DNA from: Marivita sp051251565
Lineage (GTDB): Bacteria; Pseudomonadota; Alphaproteobacteria; Rhodobacterales; Rhodobacteraceae
DNA length: 64,000 bases
Direction of reading: 5' to 3'
Assembly (NCBI RefSeq): GCF_051251565.1
Contig: NZ_JBPOFB010000002.1
Location: 1 to 64,000, forward strand
Position numbers and translations under genes: made by a program
Shown here: in pieces, positions 7,814 to 15,653 of the stretch
Numbering within the stretch: the stretch's first letter is position 1
How the letters are laid out: each line of letters starts with the position of its first letter
Notes under the pieces: model-generated
Databases searched by the model: none
What the model saw: only the letters and a program-made list of their open reading frames with translations
What the model was told of the DNA's origin: nothing

Positions 7814-8977
7814 ATGAAAGACATGACCGTATTTGACGATTTCGAAGTGGGTTTCGACATTCCCGCCAAGCCGGGGATGCATGAGGCGGATGTGCAGACG
7901 CCCTGCCTTGTGATTGACCTCGATGCGCTTGAACGCAACGTCAAGAAAATGGGCGACTACGCCAAGGCGCACGGGATGCGCCACCGGGTGCATGGCAAGA
8001 TGCACAAGTCTGTCGATGTCGCGCTGATGCAGGTCGAACTGGGCGGCGCCTGCGGCGTGTGCTGTCAGAAAGTGTCCGAAGCTGAGGTGTTCGCACGCGG
8101 CGGCATCAAGGACGTGCTGGTGTCCAATCAGGTGCGCGATCTGGCCAAGATCGATCGTCTGGCGCGGATGCCCAAGCTGGGTGCGCGGACGATTTGCTGT
8201 GTGGACGATGTGACCAATGTCGCTGACCTGTCGGCAGCGGCGGTCAAGCATGGCACGCAGATCGAATGTCTGGTCGAGATCGATTGCGGCGCTGGGCGGT
8301 GCGGTGTGACAACGACGCCTGCTGTGGTCGAGATTGCCAAGGCGATCGATGCGGCAGAGGGCCTCAAATTTGCGGGTATTCAGGCGTATCAAGGCGCGAT
8401 GCAGCATATGGATTCCTATGCCGAGCGGGAGGCCAAGATCGCGGTTGCAGTGGCGCAGGTGAAGGACGCAGTTGATACGCTCAAGGCGGATGGCATCGAA
8501 TGTGACATCGTTGGCGGTGGTGGCACCGGGTCGTATTACTTTGAGGCAAATTCCGGCGTCTACAACGAGCTTCAATGTGGGTCGTATGCGTTCATGGATG
8601 CGGACTACGGCCGTATCCTCGACAAAGAGGGCAAGCGGATTGACCAGGGCGAATGGGAGAACGCGCTGTTCATCCTGACCTCTGTGATGAGCCACGCAAA
8701 GGCCGACAAGGCGATTGTCGATGCGGGGCTCAAGGCGCAATCGGTGGATAGCGGTCTGCCAGTGATCTTTGGCCGGGACGATGTAACTTACGTGAAATGT
8801 TCGGACGAGCATGGTGTGGTGGCTGATCCGGATGGGGTGCTTAAGGTGAATGACAAGCTCAAGCTGGTTCCTGGTCATTGCGACCCAACCTGCAATGTGC
8901 ACGACTGGTATGTCGGTGTGCGGGGTGGTGTGGTCGAAGTGGTTTGGCCGGTCTCTGCGCGCGGTCGGGCCTATTGA
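7814..8977 (+). CDS. bhcC: beta-hydroxyaspartate aldolase BhcC
   Basis: A fold-type III PLP protein of 387 residues (D-threonine aldolase / alanine racemase-like barrel). It condenses glycine with glyoxylate to form (2R,3S)-beta-hydroxyaspartate, the carbon-carbon bond-forming step of the cycle. The family strand TPCLVIDLDALERNV is followed by the PLP-lysine segment RHRVHGKMHK (Lys62), equivalent to the RPHxKxHK of D-threonine aldolases. The C-terminal metal-site pattern fits H-x-C (GHCDPTCNVHD). The ATG at 7814 has an AGGGAGAG ribosome site. The gap to bhcB is 32 bases. A simple D-threonine aldolase is the alternative, but operon order argues against it. Confidence 0.94.
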   Translation: MKDMTVFDDFEVGFDIPAKPGMHEADVQTPCLVIDLDALERNVKKMGDYAKAHGMRHRVHGKMHKSVDVALMQVELGGACGVCCQKVSEAEVFARGGIKDVLVSNQVRDLAKIDRLARMPKLGARTICCVDDVTNVADLSAAAVKHGTQIECLVEIDCGAGRCGVTTTPAVVEIAKAIDAAEGLKFAGIQAYQGAMQHMDSYAEREAKIAVAVAQVKDAVDTLKADGIECDIVGGGGTGSYYFEANSGVYNELQCGSYAFMDADYGRILDKEGKRIDQGEWENALFILTSVMSHAKADKAIVDAGLKAQSVDSGLPVIFGRDDVTYVKCSDEHGVVADPDGVLKVNDKLKLVPGHCDPTCNVHDWYVGVRGGVVEVVWPVSARGRAY

Positions 8978-9004
8978 TGTCGCCGCGCTGACGCGCGTCG
9001 ATCC

Positions 9005-9024
9005 GTGGGGGGCCAGCCCCCCAC
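9005..9024. other. GC hairpin in the bhcC-bhcD spacer
   Basis: An 8-bp stem GTGGGGGG/CCCCCCAC closes a CCAG loop and is followed by CACCCCCC and the purine-rich run GGAAAAAGAAGAAG (9042-9055). There is no T-tract on the plus strand, so it is not a canonical terminator. It sits in the longest gap inside the bhc operon (8978-9108) and may separate transcript levels of bhcABC and bhcD. I recall similar GC hairpins with purine tails between genes in Rhodobacterales, but cannot verify that here. Confidence 0.5.
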
Positions 9025-9108
9025 ACCCCCCGGCAATATTTGGAAAAAGAAGAAGATCAAGACGGTGCGCAGTGAGGACTGTCGCGCCGTTTTTGTGAGG
9101 GAGAGACG

Positions 9109-10074
9109 ATGTATATTGTACCAGAAGCGCGGATTGGCGATCTTGTGTCGCGCGAGGCGGCGTTCGAGGCGGTCGAACAGGTGTTCGCTGCGATGGCGTC
9201 CAAGGATGCCTATAACTTTCCGGTCGTGCGCGAGGCGATTGGCCACGAAGATGCGCTTTACGGGTTCAAGGGCGGGTTTGACCGGGTTGGCGGGTCGCTT
9301 GGCCTTAAGGCGGGCGGGTATTGGCCGCATAACCTTGAGAAACGCGGCTTGATCAACCATCAGTCCACGGTGTTCTTGTTCGATCCCGACACGGGCCGCG
9401 TGCATGCGATGGTGGGTGGCAATCTTTTGACTGCGCTGCGGACGGCGGCGGCGTCTTCGGTGTCGATCAAGCATCTGGCGCGTCCGGATGCGACGGTGCT
9501 TGGCATGGTCGGGGCAGGGCATCAGGCGACCTTTCAGTTGCGTGCTGCGTTGGAGCAGCGGGCGTTTGAGAAGGTAATTGGCTGGAACTATCACCCCGCA
9601 ATGTTGCCCAATATCGAGAAAGTCGCGGCGGAGGCGGGTGTGCCGTTTGAAGCGGTGGACCTTCCGGGTATGGGTGAGGCGGATGTGATCATCTCGATCA
9701 CCTCGGCCTTTGCGCCGTCATTGATGGCGGATCATGTCAGCCCCGGCACGCATCTGGCTTGCATGGGCACCGACACCAAGGGCAAGCAAGAGGTCGAAGC
9801 GGCGTTGTTGGGGCGCGCCAAGGTGTTTACTGACGAGGTCGCACAATCGGTTTCGATTGGTGAGGCGCAGCATGCAGTTGGCTCTGGTTTGATTGCCGAA
9901 AGTGACGTGATCGAGATTGGCGCGGTGATCAATGGCACGCATCCGGGGCGAACCTCGGACGACGACATCACGCTGTTTGATGGCACGGGTGTCGGGCTTC
10001 AGGACTTGGCTGTTGCGTCGAAGGTTGTGGAATTGGCCATCGCGCGCGGTGTGGCGATTGAGGTGGATTTTTGA
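9109..10074 (+). CDS. bhcD: Iminosuccinate reductase BhcD
   Basis: A protein of 321 residues in the ornithine cyclodeaminase / mu-crystallin family. In the beta-hydroxyaspartate cycle it reduces iminosuccinate to L-aspartate with NAD(P)H, regenerating the amino donor for BhcA. The Rossmann fold starts at about residue 125 with VLGMVGAGHQATFQLRAAL; the N-terminal half carries the substrate region GGSLGLKAGGYWPHN. ATG 9109 follows GAGGGAGAGACG. Family membership is certain. The precise reaction rests on the conserved bhcABCD order. The gene ends 51 bases before a strong bidirectional terminator. Confidence 0.93.
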   Translation: MYIVPEARIGDLVSREAAFEAVEQVFAAMASKDAYNFPVVREAIGHEDALYGFKGGFDRVGGSLGLKAGGYWPHNLEKRGLINHQSTVFLFDPDTGRVHAMVGGNLLTALRTAAASSVSIKHLARPDATVLGMVGAGHQATFQLRAALEQRAFEKVIGWNYHPAMLPNIEKVAAEAGVPFEAVDLPGMGEADVIISITSAFAPSLMADHVSPGTHLACMGTDTKGKQEVEAALLGRAKVFTDEVAQSVSIGEAQHAVGSGLIAESDVIEIGAVINGTHPGRTSDDDITLFDGTGVGLQDLAVASKVVELAIARGVAIEVDF

Positions 10075-10125
10075 GAGTGCTTGGAGTGGGTTGAAACCGC
10101 ACCCCTAAGCACTTGATTGGTAGTG

Positions 10126-10160
10126 AAAAAGCCCCCGGAGATGTTCCGGGGGCTTTTGCT
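10126..10160. terminator. Bidirectional intrinsic terminator between bhcD and the NCS2 permease
   Basis: A 13-bp perfect stem AAAAGCCCCCGGA/TCCGGGGGCTTTT (10127-10139 with 10145-10157) closes a 5-nt GATGT loop. It is flanked by A-tracts on the left and T-tracts on the right. It therefore works as a Rho-independent terminator for bhcD on the plus strand and for the convergent permease gene on the minus strand. Confidence 0.92.
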
Positions 10161-10184
10161 TTTGGGATGGCTCGATCGGGCGGA

Positions 10185-11600
10185 TCACTCGCCTTTCAGC
10201 GATCCGCTGCCGTGACCTGCCATACCACCAGAGACTTCTTCGGTGCTTTCGTCCGACAGCTCTTCGGGCAGAACGAGGTTCAGAACAATAGCGATCAGGG
10301 CGGCGGGAAGGATGCCGCTTGTGGCCAGAACCTTGAGAGTCTGCGGCAGATACTGGAGCGCGTTTGGTTCCAGTTGCAGGCCAAGCCCCAATGACAGGGC
10401 AATCGCAAAGATCACCATGTTGCGACGGTTCCAGTTGACGTCGGACAGCATCGAGATGCCCGCTGCAACAACCATGCCGAACATCACGATCACGCCGCCG
10501 CCAAGGACTTCAATTGGGACAGACGAGATCACTGCACCGATCTTGGGGACAAGGCCACACAGGATCAGGAAGATCGCGCCGATGGTCACGACGCCCCGGC
10601 TCATCACGCCGGTCATGGCGATCAGGCCGACATTCTGGCTGAACGAAGTGTTGGGCAGTGCGCCGAACAGGCCGGAAATGGCCGTGCCGATCCCGTCCGC
10701 ATAGGTCGCGCCCTGAATTTCTTTGTCAGTCGCTTCGCGCCCTGCGCCGCCTTTGGTGATACCGCTGACGTCGCCGACGGTTTCAACCGCTGACACAAAA
10801 GACATCAGGCAGAAGCCGATGATCGCCGCGACCGAGAACTCAAGTCCGAAATGCAGTGGATTTGGTAGGGCAAAGGGTGCAGCACGTCCCACATTGCCAA
10901 GGTTCACTTCGCCCAGCATGAAGGCCAGCGCGTAGCCTGCCAGCAGGCCGATAAGCACGGCAGAGACCGATAGCATGCCTTTGGTGAAGAACTTGAGGCC
11001 CAAGGTGACGATGATCACCGTGCCTGCCATGGTCCAGTTGAGCAGCGAGCCGTATTCAGGCTGGCTCATCGCCGGGACACCACCAGCGGCGTATTGCACG
11101 CCGACCTTGACCAGTGCGAGACCGATCATCGTGACGACTAGGCCGGTGACCAAAGGCGGAAGGGCAAAGCGCAGTTTGCCTATGAAGAGGCCAAGGAACG
11201 CGTGGAATATACCGCCCACAAGGATGCCGCCCATCAGGACTGCAACGGCGTCAACGCCTTTGCCTGCAACCAGTGGGATCATGATCGGGATGAACGCGAA
11301 AGATGTGCCTTGTACGATCGGCAGGCGCGCGCCCACTGGCCCCATGCCGATGGTCTGGAACAAAGTTGCGATGCCCGCAAAGAACATCGACATTTGGATC
11401 ATGTAGATCATCTGCGGGAAGTCGGGGCTGTTGGAGCCAAATCCGAAACCCGCCGCACCGCAGACGATGATGGCGGGTGTGACGTTCGAGACGAACATCG
11501 CCAGAACGTGCTGGATGCCGAGTGGCACCGCTTTGATAAGCGGCGGGGTATAATTCGGATCGCGGAGTTGCTCCGGCGTGCCGATGGATGTGTCAGACAT
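10185..11600 (-). CDS. NCS2-family xanthine/urate/uracil permease
   Basis: An inner-membrane nucleobase:cation symporter of 471 residues with about 12-14 membrane segments. Typical NCS2 blocks are present: AVPLGIQHVLAMFVSNVTPAIIV near the N-terminus, QGTSFAFIPI (TM3 motif), and GLFGALPNTSFSQNVGLIAMTGV (TM10 signature). Position at the end of the allantoinase-ureidoglycolate lyase operon points to a purine such as xanthine or urate rather than uracil. The frame is open further upstream, but ATG 11600 has a GAGGGAGAGAG ribosome site and begins the family sequence. The acidic, glycine-rich C-terminal tail is cytoplasmic and not conserved in function. Confidence 0.93.
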   Translation of the reverse strand: MSDTSIGTPEQLRDPNYTPPLIKAVPLGIQHVLAMFVSNVTPAIIVCGAAGFGFGSNSPDFPQMIYMIQMSMFFAGIATLFQTIGMGPVGARLPIVQGTSFAFIPIMIPLVAGKGVDAVAVLMGGILVGGIFHAFLGLFIGKLRFALPPLVTGLVVTMIGLALVKVGVQYAAGGVPAMSQPEYGSLLNWTMAGTVIIVTLGLKFFTKGMLSVSAVLIGLLAGYALAFMLGEVNLGNVGRAAPFALPNPLHFGLEFSVAAIIGFCLMSFVSAVETVGDVSGITKGGAGREATDKEIQGATYADGIGTAISGLFGALPNTSFSQNVGLIAMTGVMSRGVVTIGAIFLILCGLVPKIGAVISSVPIEVLGGGVIVMFGMVVAAGISMLSDVNWNRRNMVIFAIALSLGLGLQLEPNALQYLPQTLKVLATSGILPAALIAIVLNLVLPEELSDESTEEVSGGMAGHGSGSLKGE

Positions 11601-11668
11601 GGTTCTCTCTCCCTCGTAACCATTTCGTATTGCCGGGATGCCCCTCCTCAAAGACAGCCCGGATTGTT

Positions 11669-12157
11669 CTAAGGGTCGATCACCGTCCACGGTGTGTCGA
11701 ACCAGTGTTCTTGCAAATTGTCGCCTGCGCCGATGCGGTCGATCACGGTGAACAGGCCGGTGCCTGTCAGAGGCGTGAGAACACCGTGCCATGTGTTCCG
11801 GTGAAAATTGATCGCCTGCCCCGGTTCGGTACGAAAGGCGAGGGGCGTTCCCGGCGCATTGCCTGCATCTTGGGCCACGATCACCAGAAAAGCGTCATGG
11901 CTCATCGGAACAAAACACTGGCTGCCCTCGGGGTGGCGTTCCATCAGATCAAGGATCAGTGGAAGCGCGCGCAACTCGGCTTTGAACAGGCTGATCCCAG
12001 CGCGACCATCGCTGAAATCAAGCGTTGCGCGGTCATGGTAGCGGCCACATTTGCCCTGGTTGATGATCTTGTCCGGCTCACCCGCACAGTTGAGCACATC
12101 TCCGAAAGGGGCAAAGGCTGTGGCCGTGATCGGCTGAATGGGGATCTGTTGGGTCAT
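11669..12157 (-). CDS. allA: Ureidoglycolate lyase
   Basis: A cupin-like enzyme of 162 residues that splits (S)-ureidoglycolate into glyoxylate and urea (EC 4.3.2.3). It matches the AllA family over its whole length: FAPFGDVL near the N-terminus, HPEGSQCFVPM in the middle, and NFHRNTWHGVLTPL towards the end. The ATG at 12157 overlaps the stop of the allantoinase fusion gene by 4 nt. Its product glyoxylate is the substrate of the bhc-encoded cycle, so this enzyme is the metabolic joint between the two gene groups. Confidence 0.95.
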   Translation of the reverse strand: MTQQIPIQPITATAFAPFGDVLNCAGEPDKIINQGKCGRYHDRATLDFSDGRAGISLFKAELRALPLILDLMERHPEGSQCFVPMSHDAFLVIVAQDAGNAPGTPLAFRTEPGQAINFHRNTWHGVLTPLTGTGLFTVIDRIGAGDNLQEHWFDTPWTVIDP

Positions 12158-13566
12158 TGGCCCAACTTCTCGATCAGGCGGAGTTCCGCGATGCGTTCGA
12201 CCTGGCGGCAAGCCTCGGCAAATTCGGTGTCGCGGTCATTGTCGATCCGGCGCTTGAACGCGGCAAGAATGCTGGCCTTCGTGTTGTCCTTCACCGCGAT
12301 GATGAACGGGAAGCCGTGGCGCGCGACGTAGTCGGCGTTGAGGTTTTGGAACGTGGCGCGTTCGTCGTCCGTCAGCATGTCGAGGCCCGCGCCTGCCTGT
12401 TCGGCGGTGGATTCGGCGGTCAGGCGACCCGCAGCGGCAAGCTTGCCAGCAAGGTCGGGGTGCGCGTTCAGCACAGCAAGGCGTTCATCGTCCGATGCAC
12501 AACGGAAGGCCCGGCAGAGCAGGTTGTGCACGCCGCGGGCGGAGTCGTGGGTTGGACCGGATTCATAGTCGCAGGCGCGGTCTGCGATCCATGGCGAATG
12601 TTCAAAGATGCCCCCAAACGCTGCGACAAAGTCGTCGCGCTGCATGTCGGAGGGGCGTTGCGCGTATCGTGCGGGATGTTCCTTGGCCCAATGCTGTGCA
12701 ATCTGCTGGCGAGTGGCGAACCAGACGCCGTCGTGACCGGCCATATAGTCAAGCACGCGTTTCAACGCGGCAGTGCGACCGGGGCGGCCCATGATGCGGC
12801 AGTGCAGGCCGATGGACAGCATCTTGGGCGCGCCATCCACGCCTTCGGCATAAAGGACATTGAAACTGTCTTTCAGATAGCTTTCGAACTGATCGCCCGT
12901 GGTAAACCCCGCCTGAATGCCGAACCGCATGTCGTTGCAATCCATCGTGTAGGGCATGATCAGTTGATGGGTGTCGCCGAAGGTCATCCAATAGGGCAGG
13001 TCGTCAGCATAGCTGTCGGCGACATAATCGAACCCGCCGGTTTCTGCGACCAGACGCACGGTGTTGTTGGAGCAGCGGCCTGTGTACCAGCCCTTGGGTG
13101 GCTCACCCGTGACCTCGGTATGAAGGCGGATCGCTTCGGCAATCTGCGCGCGTTCTTCGGCCTCGGGCATGTCCTTGTGTTCGACCCACTTGAGGCCATG
13201 AGACGCGATTTCCCAGCCGGCATCCTTCATCGCGGCAACTTGTTCGGGTGCACGCGCAAGCGCCGTTGCAACGCCGTAAATTGTGAGGGGAAGATGCTGC
13301 ATCATCCGGTGCAGACGCCAGAACCCGGCACGCGACCCGTATTCGTAAAGCGATTCCATGTTCCAGTGCCGCATTCCTGGCCACGGTTGCGCGCCGGTGA
13401 TCTCGGACAGGAATGCCTCGGAGGCTGCATCGCCATGCAGGATGTTGTTCTCTCCACCCTCTTCATAGTTGAGCACGATCTGAACTGCGATCTTTGCACC
13501 CCCGGGCCAGTTGGCGCGAGGCGGGTTGGGTCCATATCCAGTCATGTCGCGGGGATAGCGTTGCAC
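12154..13566 (-). CDS. Bifunctional allantoinase (PuuE) / OHCU decarboxylase (UraD)
   Basis: A natural fusion of 470 residues. Residues 1 to about 300 form a metal-independent PuuE-type allantoinase with a polysaccharide-deacetylase fold (RYPRDMTGYGPNPP, LNYEEGGENNILHGD, SLYEYGSRAGFWR). From about 310 to the end is 2-oxo-4-hydroxy-4-carboxy-5-ureidoimidazoline decarboxylase, with the family signatures NAHPDLAGKLA, EQAGAGLD and NADYVARHGFPFI. The two domains catalyse consecutive steps: OHCU to S-allantoin, then allantoin to allantoate. The start is a GTG with an AGGAGG ribosome site; ATG 13545 is the alternative. The gene is first in a minus-strand operon with allA and the NCS2 permease, and divergent from HIU hydrolase. 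Confidence 0.95.
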   Translation of the reverse strand: MQRYPRDMTGYGPNPPRANWPGGAKIAVQIVLNYEEGGENNILHGDAASEAFLSEITGAQPWPGMRHWNMESLYEYGSRAGFWRLHRMMQHLPLTIYGVATALARAPEQVAAMKDAGWEIASHGLKWVEHKDMPEAEERAQIAEAIRLHTEVTGEPPKGWYTGRCSNNTVRLVAETGGFDYVADSYADDLPYWMTFGDTHQLIMPYTMDCNDMRFGIQAGFTTGDQFESYLKDSFNVLYAEGVDGAPKMLSIGLHCRIMGRPGRTAALKRVLDYMAGHDGVWFATRQQIAQHWAKEHPARYAQRPSDMQRDDFVAAFGGIFEHSPWIADRACDYESGPTHDSARGVHNLLCRAFRCASDDERLAVLNAHPDLAGKLAAAGRLTAESTAEQAGAGLDMLTDDERATFQNLNADYVARHGFPFIIAVKDNTKASILAAFKRRIDNDRDTEFAEACRQVERIAELRLIEKLGQ

Positions 13567-13714
13567 GTGCGGGTCCTCCTGAGTGGTTGTCTTTGTAATC
13601 CGAATAATCCAATTCCTTTTTCAAGAAATCCCGAAAGCTGTCTCAAACGGCTTACTGTTTGCGCATTTCTTGTGGATGGCTGCATAAAGAGGCAACCACA
13701 CAAAGGAGAGCGCG

Positions 13715-14071
13715 ATGTCCGGCTATTTGACCACCCATGTTCTGGATACCGCCAAGGGATGCCCTGCAAAGGGGATCAAGATCGTGCTGTACCGTGTGTC
13801 TGGCGAAAACCGCGTCCAGATCGCAGAGACTTTGACGAATGATGATGGCCGCACCGACAGCCCGATCCTGCCGGTAGAGGCGTTTGCGACGGGAACCTAT
13901 GAGCTGGTGTTCCATGCGGGCGACTACCTGCGCGCATCGGGACAAGCCGGGGACGATCCGCTGTTTCTGGATCAGGTGCCATTGCGCTTTGGCATGTCGG
14001 ATGCGGCGGCGCATTACCATGTGCCATTGTTGCTGTCGCCCTATGGGTATTCGACGTACCGGGGCAGCTAG
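13715..14071 (+). CDS. hiuH: 5-hydroxyisourate hydrolase (transthyretin-like)
   Basis: A small enzyme of 118 residues that hydrolyses 5-hydroxyisourate, the urate oxidation product, to OHCU (EC 3.5.2.17). It shows the family LTTHVLDTAKGCPAKGI at the N-terminus, the central FHAGDYLR, and the diagnostic C-terminal tetrapeptide YRGS, which completes the active site in the tetramer. There is no signal peptide, so it should be cytoplasmic. ATG 13715 has an AAGGAGAG ribosome site. It is divergent from the allantoinase fusion gene, with a 148-base spacer holding both promoters. Its product is the substrate of the UraD domain opposite. Confidence 0.96.
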   Translation: MSGYLTTHVLDTAKGCPAKGIKIVLYRVSGENRVQIAETLTNDDGRTDSPILPVEAFATGTYELVFHAGDYLRASGQAGDDPLFLDQVPLRFGMSDAAAHYHVPLLLSPYGYSTYRGS

Positions 14072-14075
14072 GCGT

Positions 14076-14291
14076 TCACTTGTAGGTTTCGCGGCGATCC
14101 CCAAAGCGCCGCACGCGTTTGCGCCAGGCTTTGTAGCTTCCGCTTTTGAGTGAGCTTCGCATCAGTTCTTTGACGTCTTTCTCGCTCAGCCCGTATTCGG
14201 TTTGAATATCGGCGAAGGACACATGATCTGAAAGCGCCATCTCGATAACGCCGCTTTTAAGGTCTTCGGGAAGGTCTGGTTTATCCGCCAT
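14076..14291 (-). CDS. DUF2805 / TIGR03643-type small protein
   Basis: A basic protein of 71 residues resembling the DUF2805 family: IEMALSDHVSFADIQTEYGLSEKDVKELMRSSLKSGSYKAWRKRV. The helical middle looks like a helix-turn-helix and the C-terminus is strongly basic, so nucleic-acid binding is possible, though no function is established for the family. I chose ATG 14291; the frame is open upstream to 14375, but the extra residues do not fit the family. It is convergent with HIU hydrolase with only 4 bases between stops. It appears to be a bystander in the purine cluster. Confidence 0.75.
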   Translation of the reverse strand: MADKPDLPEDLKSGVIEMALSDHVSFADIQTEYGLSEKDVKELMRSSLKSGSYKAWRKRVRRFGDRRETYK

Positions 14292-14405
14292 ATTAGCGAG
14301 ATAAGTCGGGCCGCGCCGATGGCAATTTTGGTGACCGGCGGCTGTGAGCCCTTCTTGCACTTTCACCACTACCAATTATTCGGCAAATATTCTTAATATT
14401 CTATC

Positions 14406-14600
14406 ATGGAAAAACAGCATATGAAGAATGCTCTGTCTAGAATGATTATCTTGTCGCTGTTAGTGGCATACACTTTAGTGTTTGAAAGTGAACGACTTTC
14501 TCACCCACGTGTTGCGTTGGTAGCATCCTTTTTCCTAGCTTACTGCATTTGCTACGAACTTTACCAACTCTGGAAATTTTTGCGCAAACCTGAAGAATAG
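14406..14600 (+). CDS. Small hypothetical membrane protein in an AT-rich island
   Basis: An ORF of 64 residues with two hydrophobic segments (about 12-27 and 37-58), the second ending in an aromatic belt ELYQLWKFLRKPEE. No ribosome site is visible before ATG 14406 or the internal ATG 14421. Base composition of 14340-14640 is clearly lower in GC than the flanks, which suggests a transferred or decayed fragment. The two-segment topology is coherent, but the frame could be chance. I do not recognise a family. Confidence 0.35.
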   Translation: MEKQHMKNALSRMIILSLLVAYTLVFESERLSHPRVALVASFFLAYCICYELYQLWKFLRKPEE

Positions 14601-14643
14601 TTTTCGGCCACCTTGTCCCGCACAGCAGACCTTTTCGACTTAT

Positions 14644-15552
14644 CTACGCATTCTTGACCGCCGCCGCCACCCGTCCAATCACGAAGTCCATAAACAGCCG
14701 CGTTTTGGGGTCTTGCCTGCGCCGGTGCGTAAACAGGCAGGCCATCTGGATTGGCACCGGCGGGGTCTGCTTGGCGACAATGATCAGACGTCCGGTGCGC
14801 AGGTGGTCGGCGACTTCGAAGATCGGTTTGAGCGCGATGCCATGCCCGGACAGCGCCCAGTCGGTCAGGACGTCGCCGTCGTCGGACTCGTAGCGGCCGG
14901 TGACTTTGAACCGTTTTGGTCCGTCGCTGGTTTGCAGCCGCCACTGAAATTCGGTGGCCCCTGGAAAGCGCAGGTTGAGGCATTCGTGATTCTGGCCGAG
15001 CAGGTCTTCGCCTGAATTCGGCATGCCGCGTTTCTTGACGTAATCTGGCGCGGCACAGAGCACACGATCGACATCGGCGATCTTGCGGATGCGCAAGGTG
15101 CTGTCTTCCGGCTCTCCCAGAAAGAACGCCAGATCAAGACCTTCGGTTGTGAGGTCAACCTTGCGATCCGTCAGGCGCAACCGGACCGAAACTTCGGGGT
15201 ATTGCTCGATAAAGGCGGGCACCTGCGGCGCGATCAGGCGGCGGCCAACGCCCAAAGGGGCTGCGACATAGATCGACCCGCGGGGGTTTTCGGTGATGTT
15301 GACGACCTGCGCTTCGGCGACCTCGACCGCTTCAAGCACCTCGCAGGCCCCGGTGTAGAACAGCCGCCCCTGTTCGGTTGGGGTCAGGTTGCGGGTGGTG
15401 CGCTGGAACAGGCGAACGGACAGGTGATCCTCAAGCTGGGCAATCCGGGTCGAGGTCACGGCTGGCGAAATGCGCAAATCTCGACCAGCGGCGGACATGC
15501 TGCCCAATTCGTAGACACGCACGAAGGTTCTGATGTTGTCGAGGTAGCTCAT
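14644..15552 (-). CDS. LysR-family transcriptional regulator (likely of urate/purine genes)
   Basis: A DNA-binding regulator of 302 residues. The N-terminal winged helix-turn-helix spans about 1-60 (FVRVYELGSMSAAGRDLRIS, then RIAQLEDHLSVRLFQRTTR), a linker helix follows, and a periplasmic-binding-protein-like effector domain occupies about 90-295. It is transcribed divergently from puuD across a 101-base spacer, the usual LysR arrangement, so puuD and its own gene are the likely targets. The ligand is probably a purine intermediate, which is inference. The ATG at 15552 begins the canonical LysR N-terminus. Confidence 0.9.
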   Translation of the reverse strand: MSYLDNIRTFVRVYELGSMSAAGRDLRISPAVTSTRIAQLEDHLSVRLFQRTTRNLTPTEQGRLFYTGACEVLEAVEVAEAQVVNITENPRGSIYVAAPLGVGRRLIAPQVPAFIEQYPEVSVRLRLTDRKVDLTTEGLDLAFFLGEPEDSTLRIRKIADVDRVLCAAPDYVKKRGMPNSGEDLLGQNHECLNLRFPGATEFQWRLQTSDGPKRFKVTGRYESDDGDVLTDWALSGHGIALKPIFEVADHLRTGRLIIVAKQTPPVPIQMACLFTHRRRQDPKTRLFMDFVIGRVAAAVKNA

Positions 15553-15653
15553 TCTTCCGAGATTCTTGATACAGCTTGGGGTTTGATTGGAATAGCAGAA
15601 TAATCGCTGTGCCGATAGTCTACACGAAACCTGCCAAACCGGAGCTTTTCACC

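Noticed and set aside
7268..8902. 544-codon minus-strand ORF
   Set aside because: Antisense to bhcB and bhcC, both of which have clear families, ribosome sites and coupled spacing.
13583..13699. Inverted GTGGTTG/CAACCAC pair in the PuuE-UraD/HIU hydrolase spacer
   Set aside because: Seven bases per arm but more than 100 bases apart; could easily be chance, and each copy lies at a gene start.
12157..13842. 561-codon plus-strand ORF
   Set aside because: Antisense shadow of the allantoinase-decarboxylase fusion; composition is typical of a GC-rich opposite frame.
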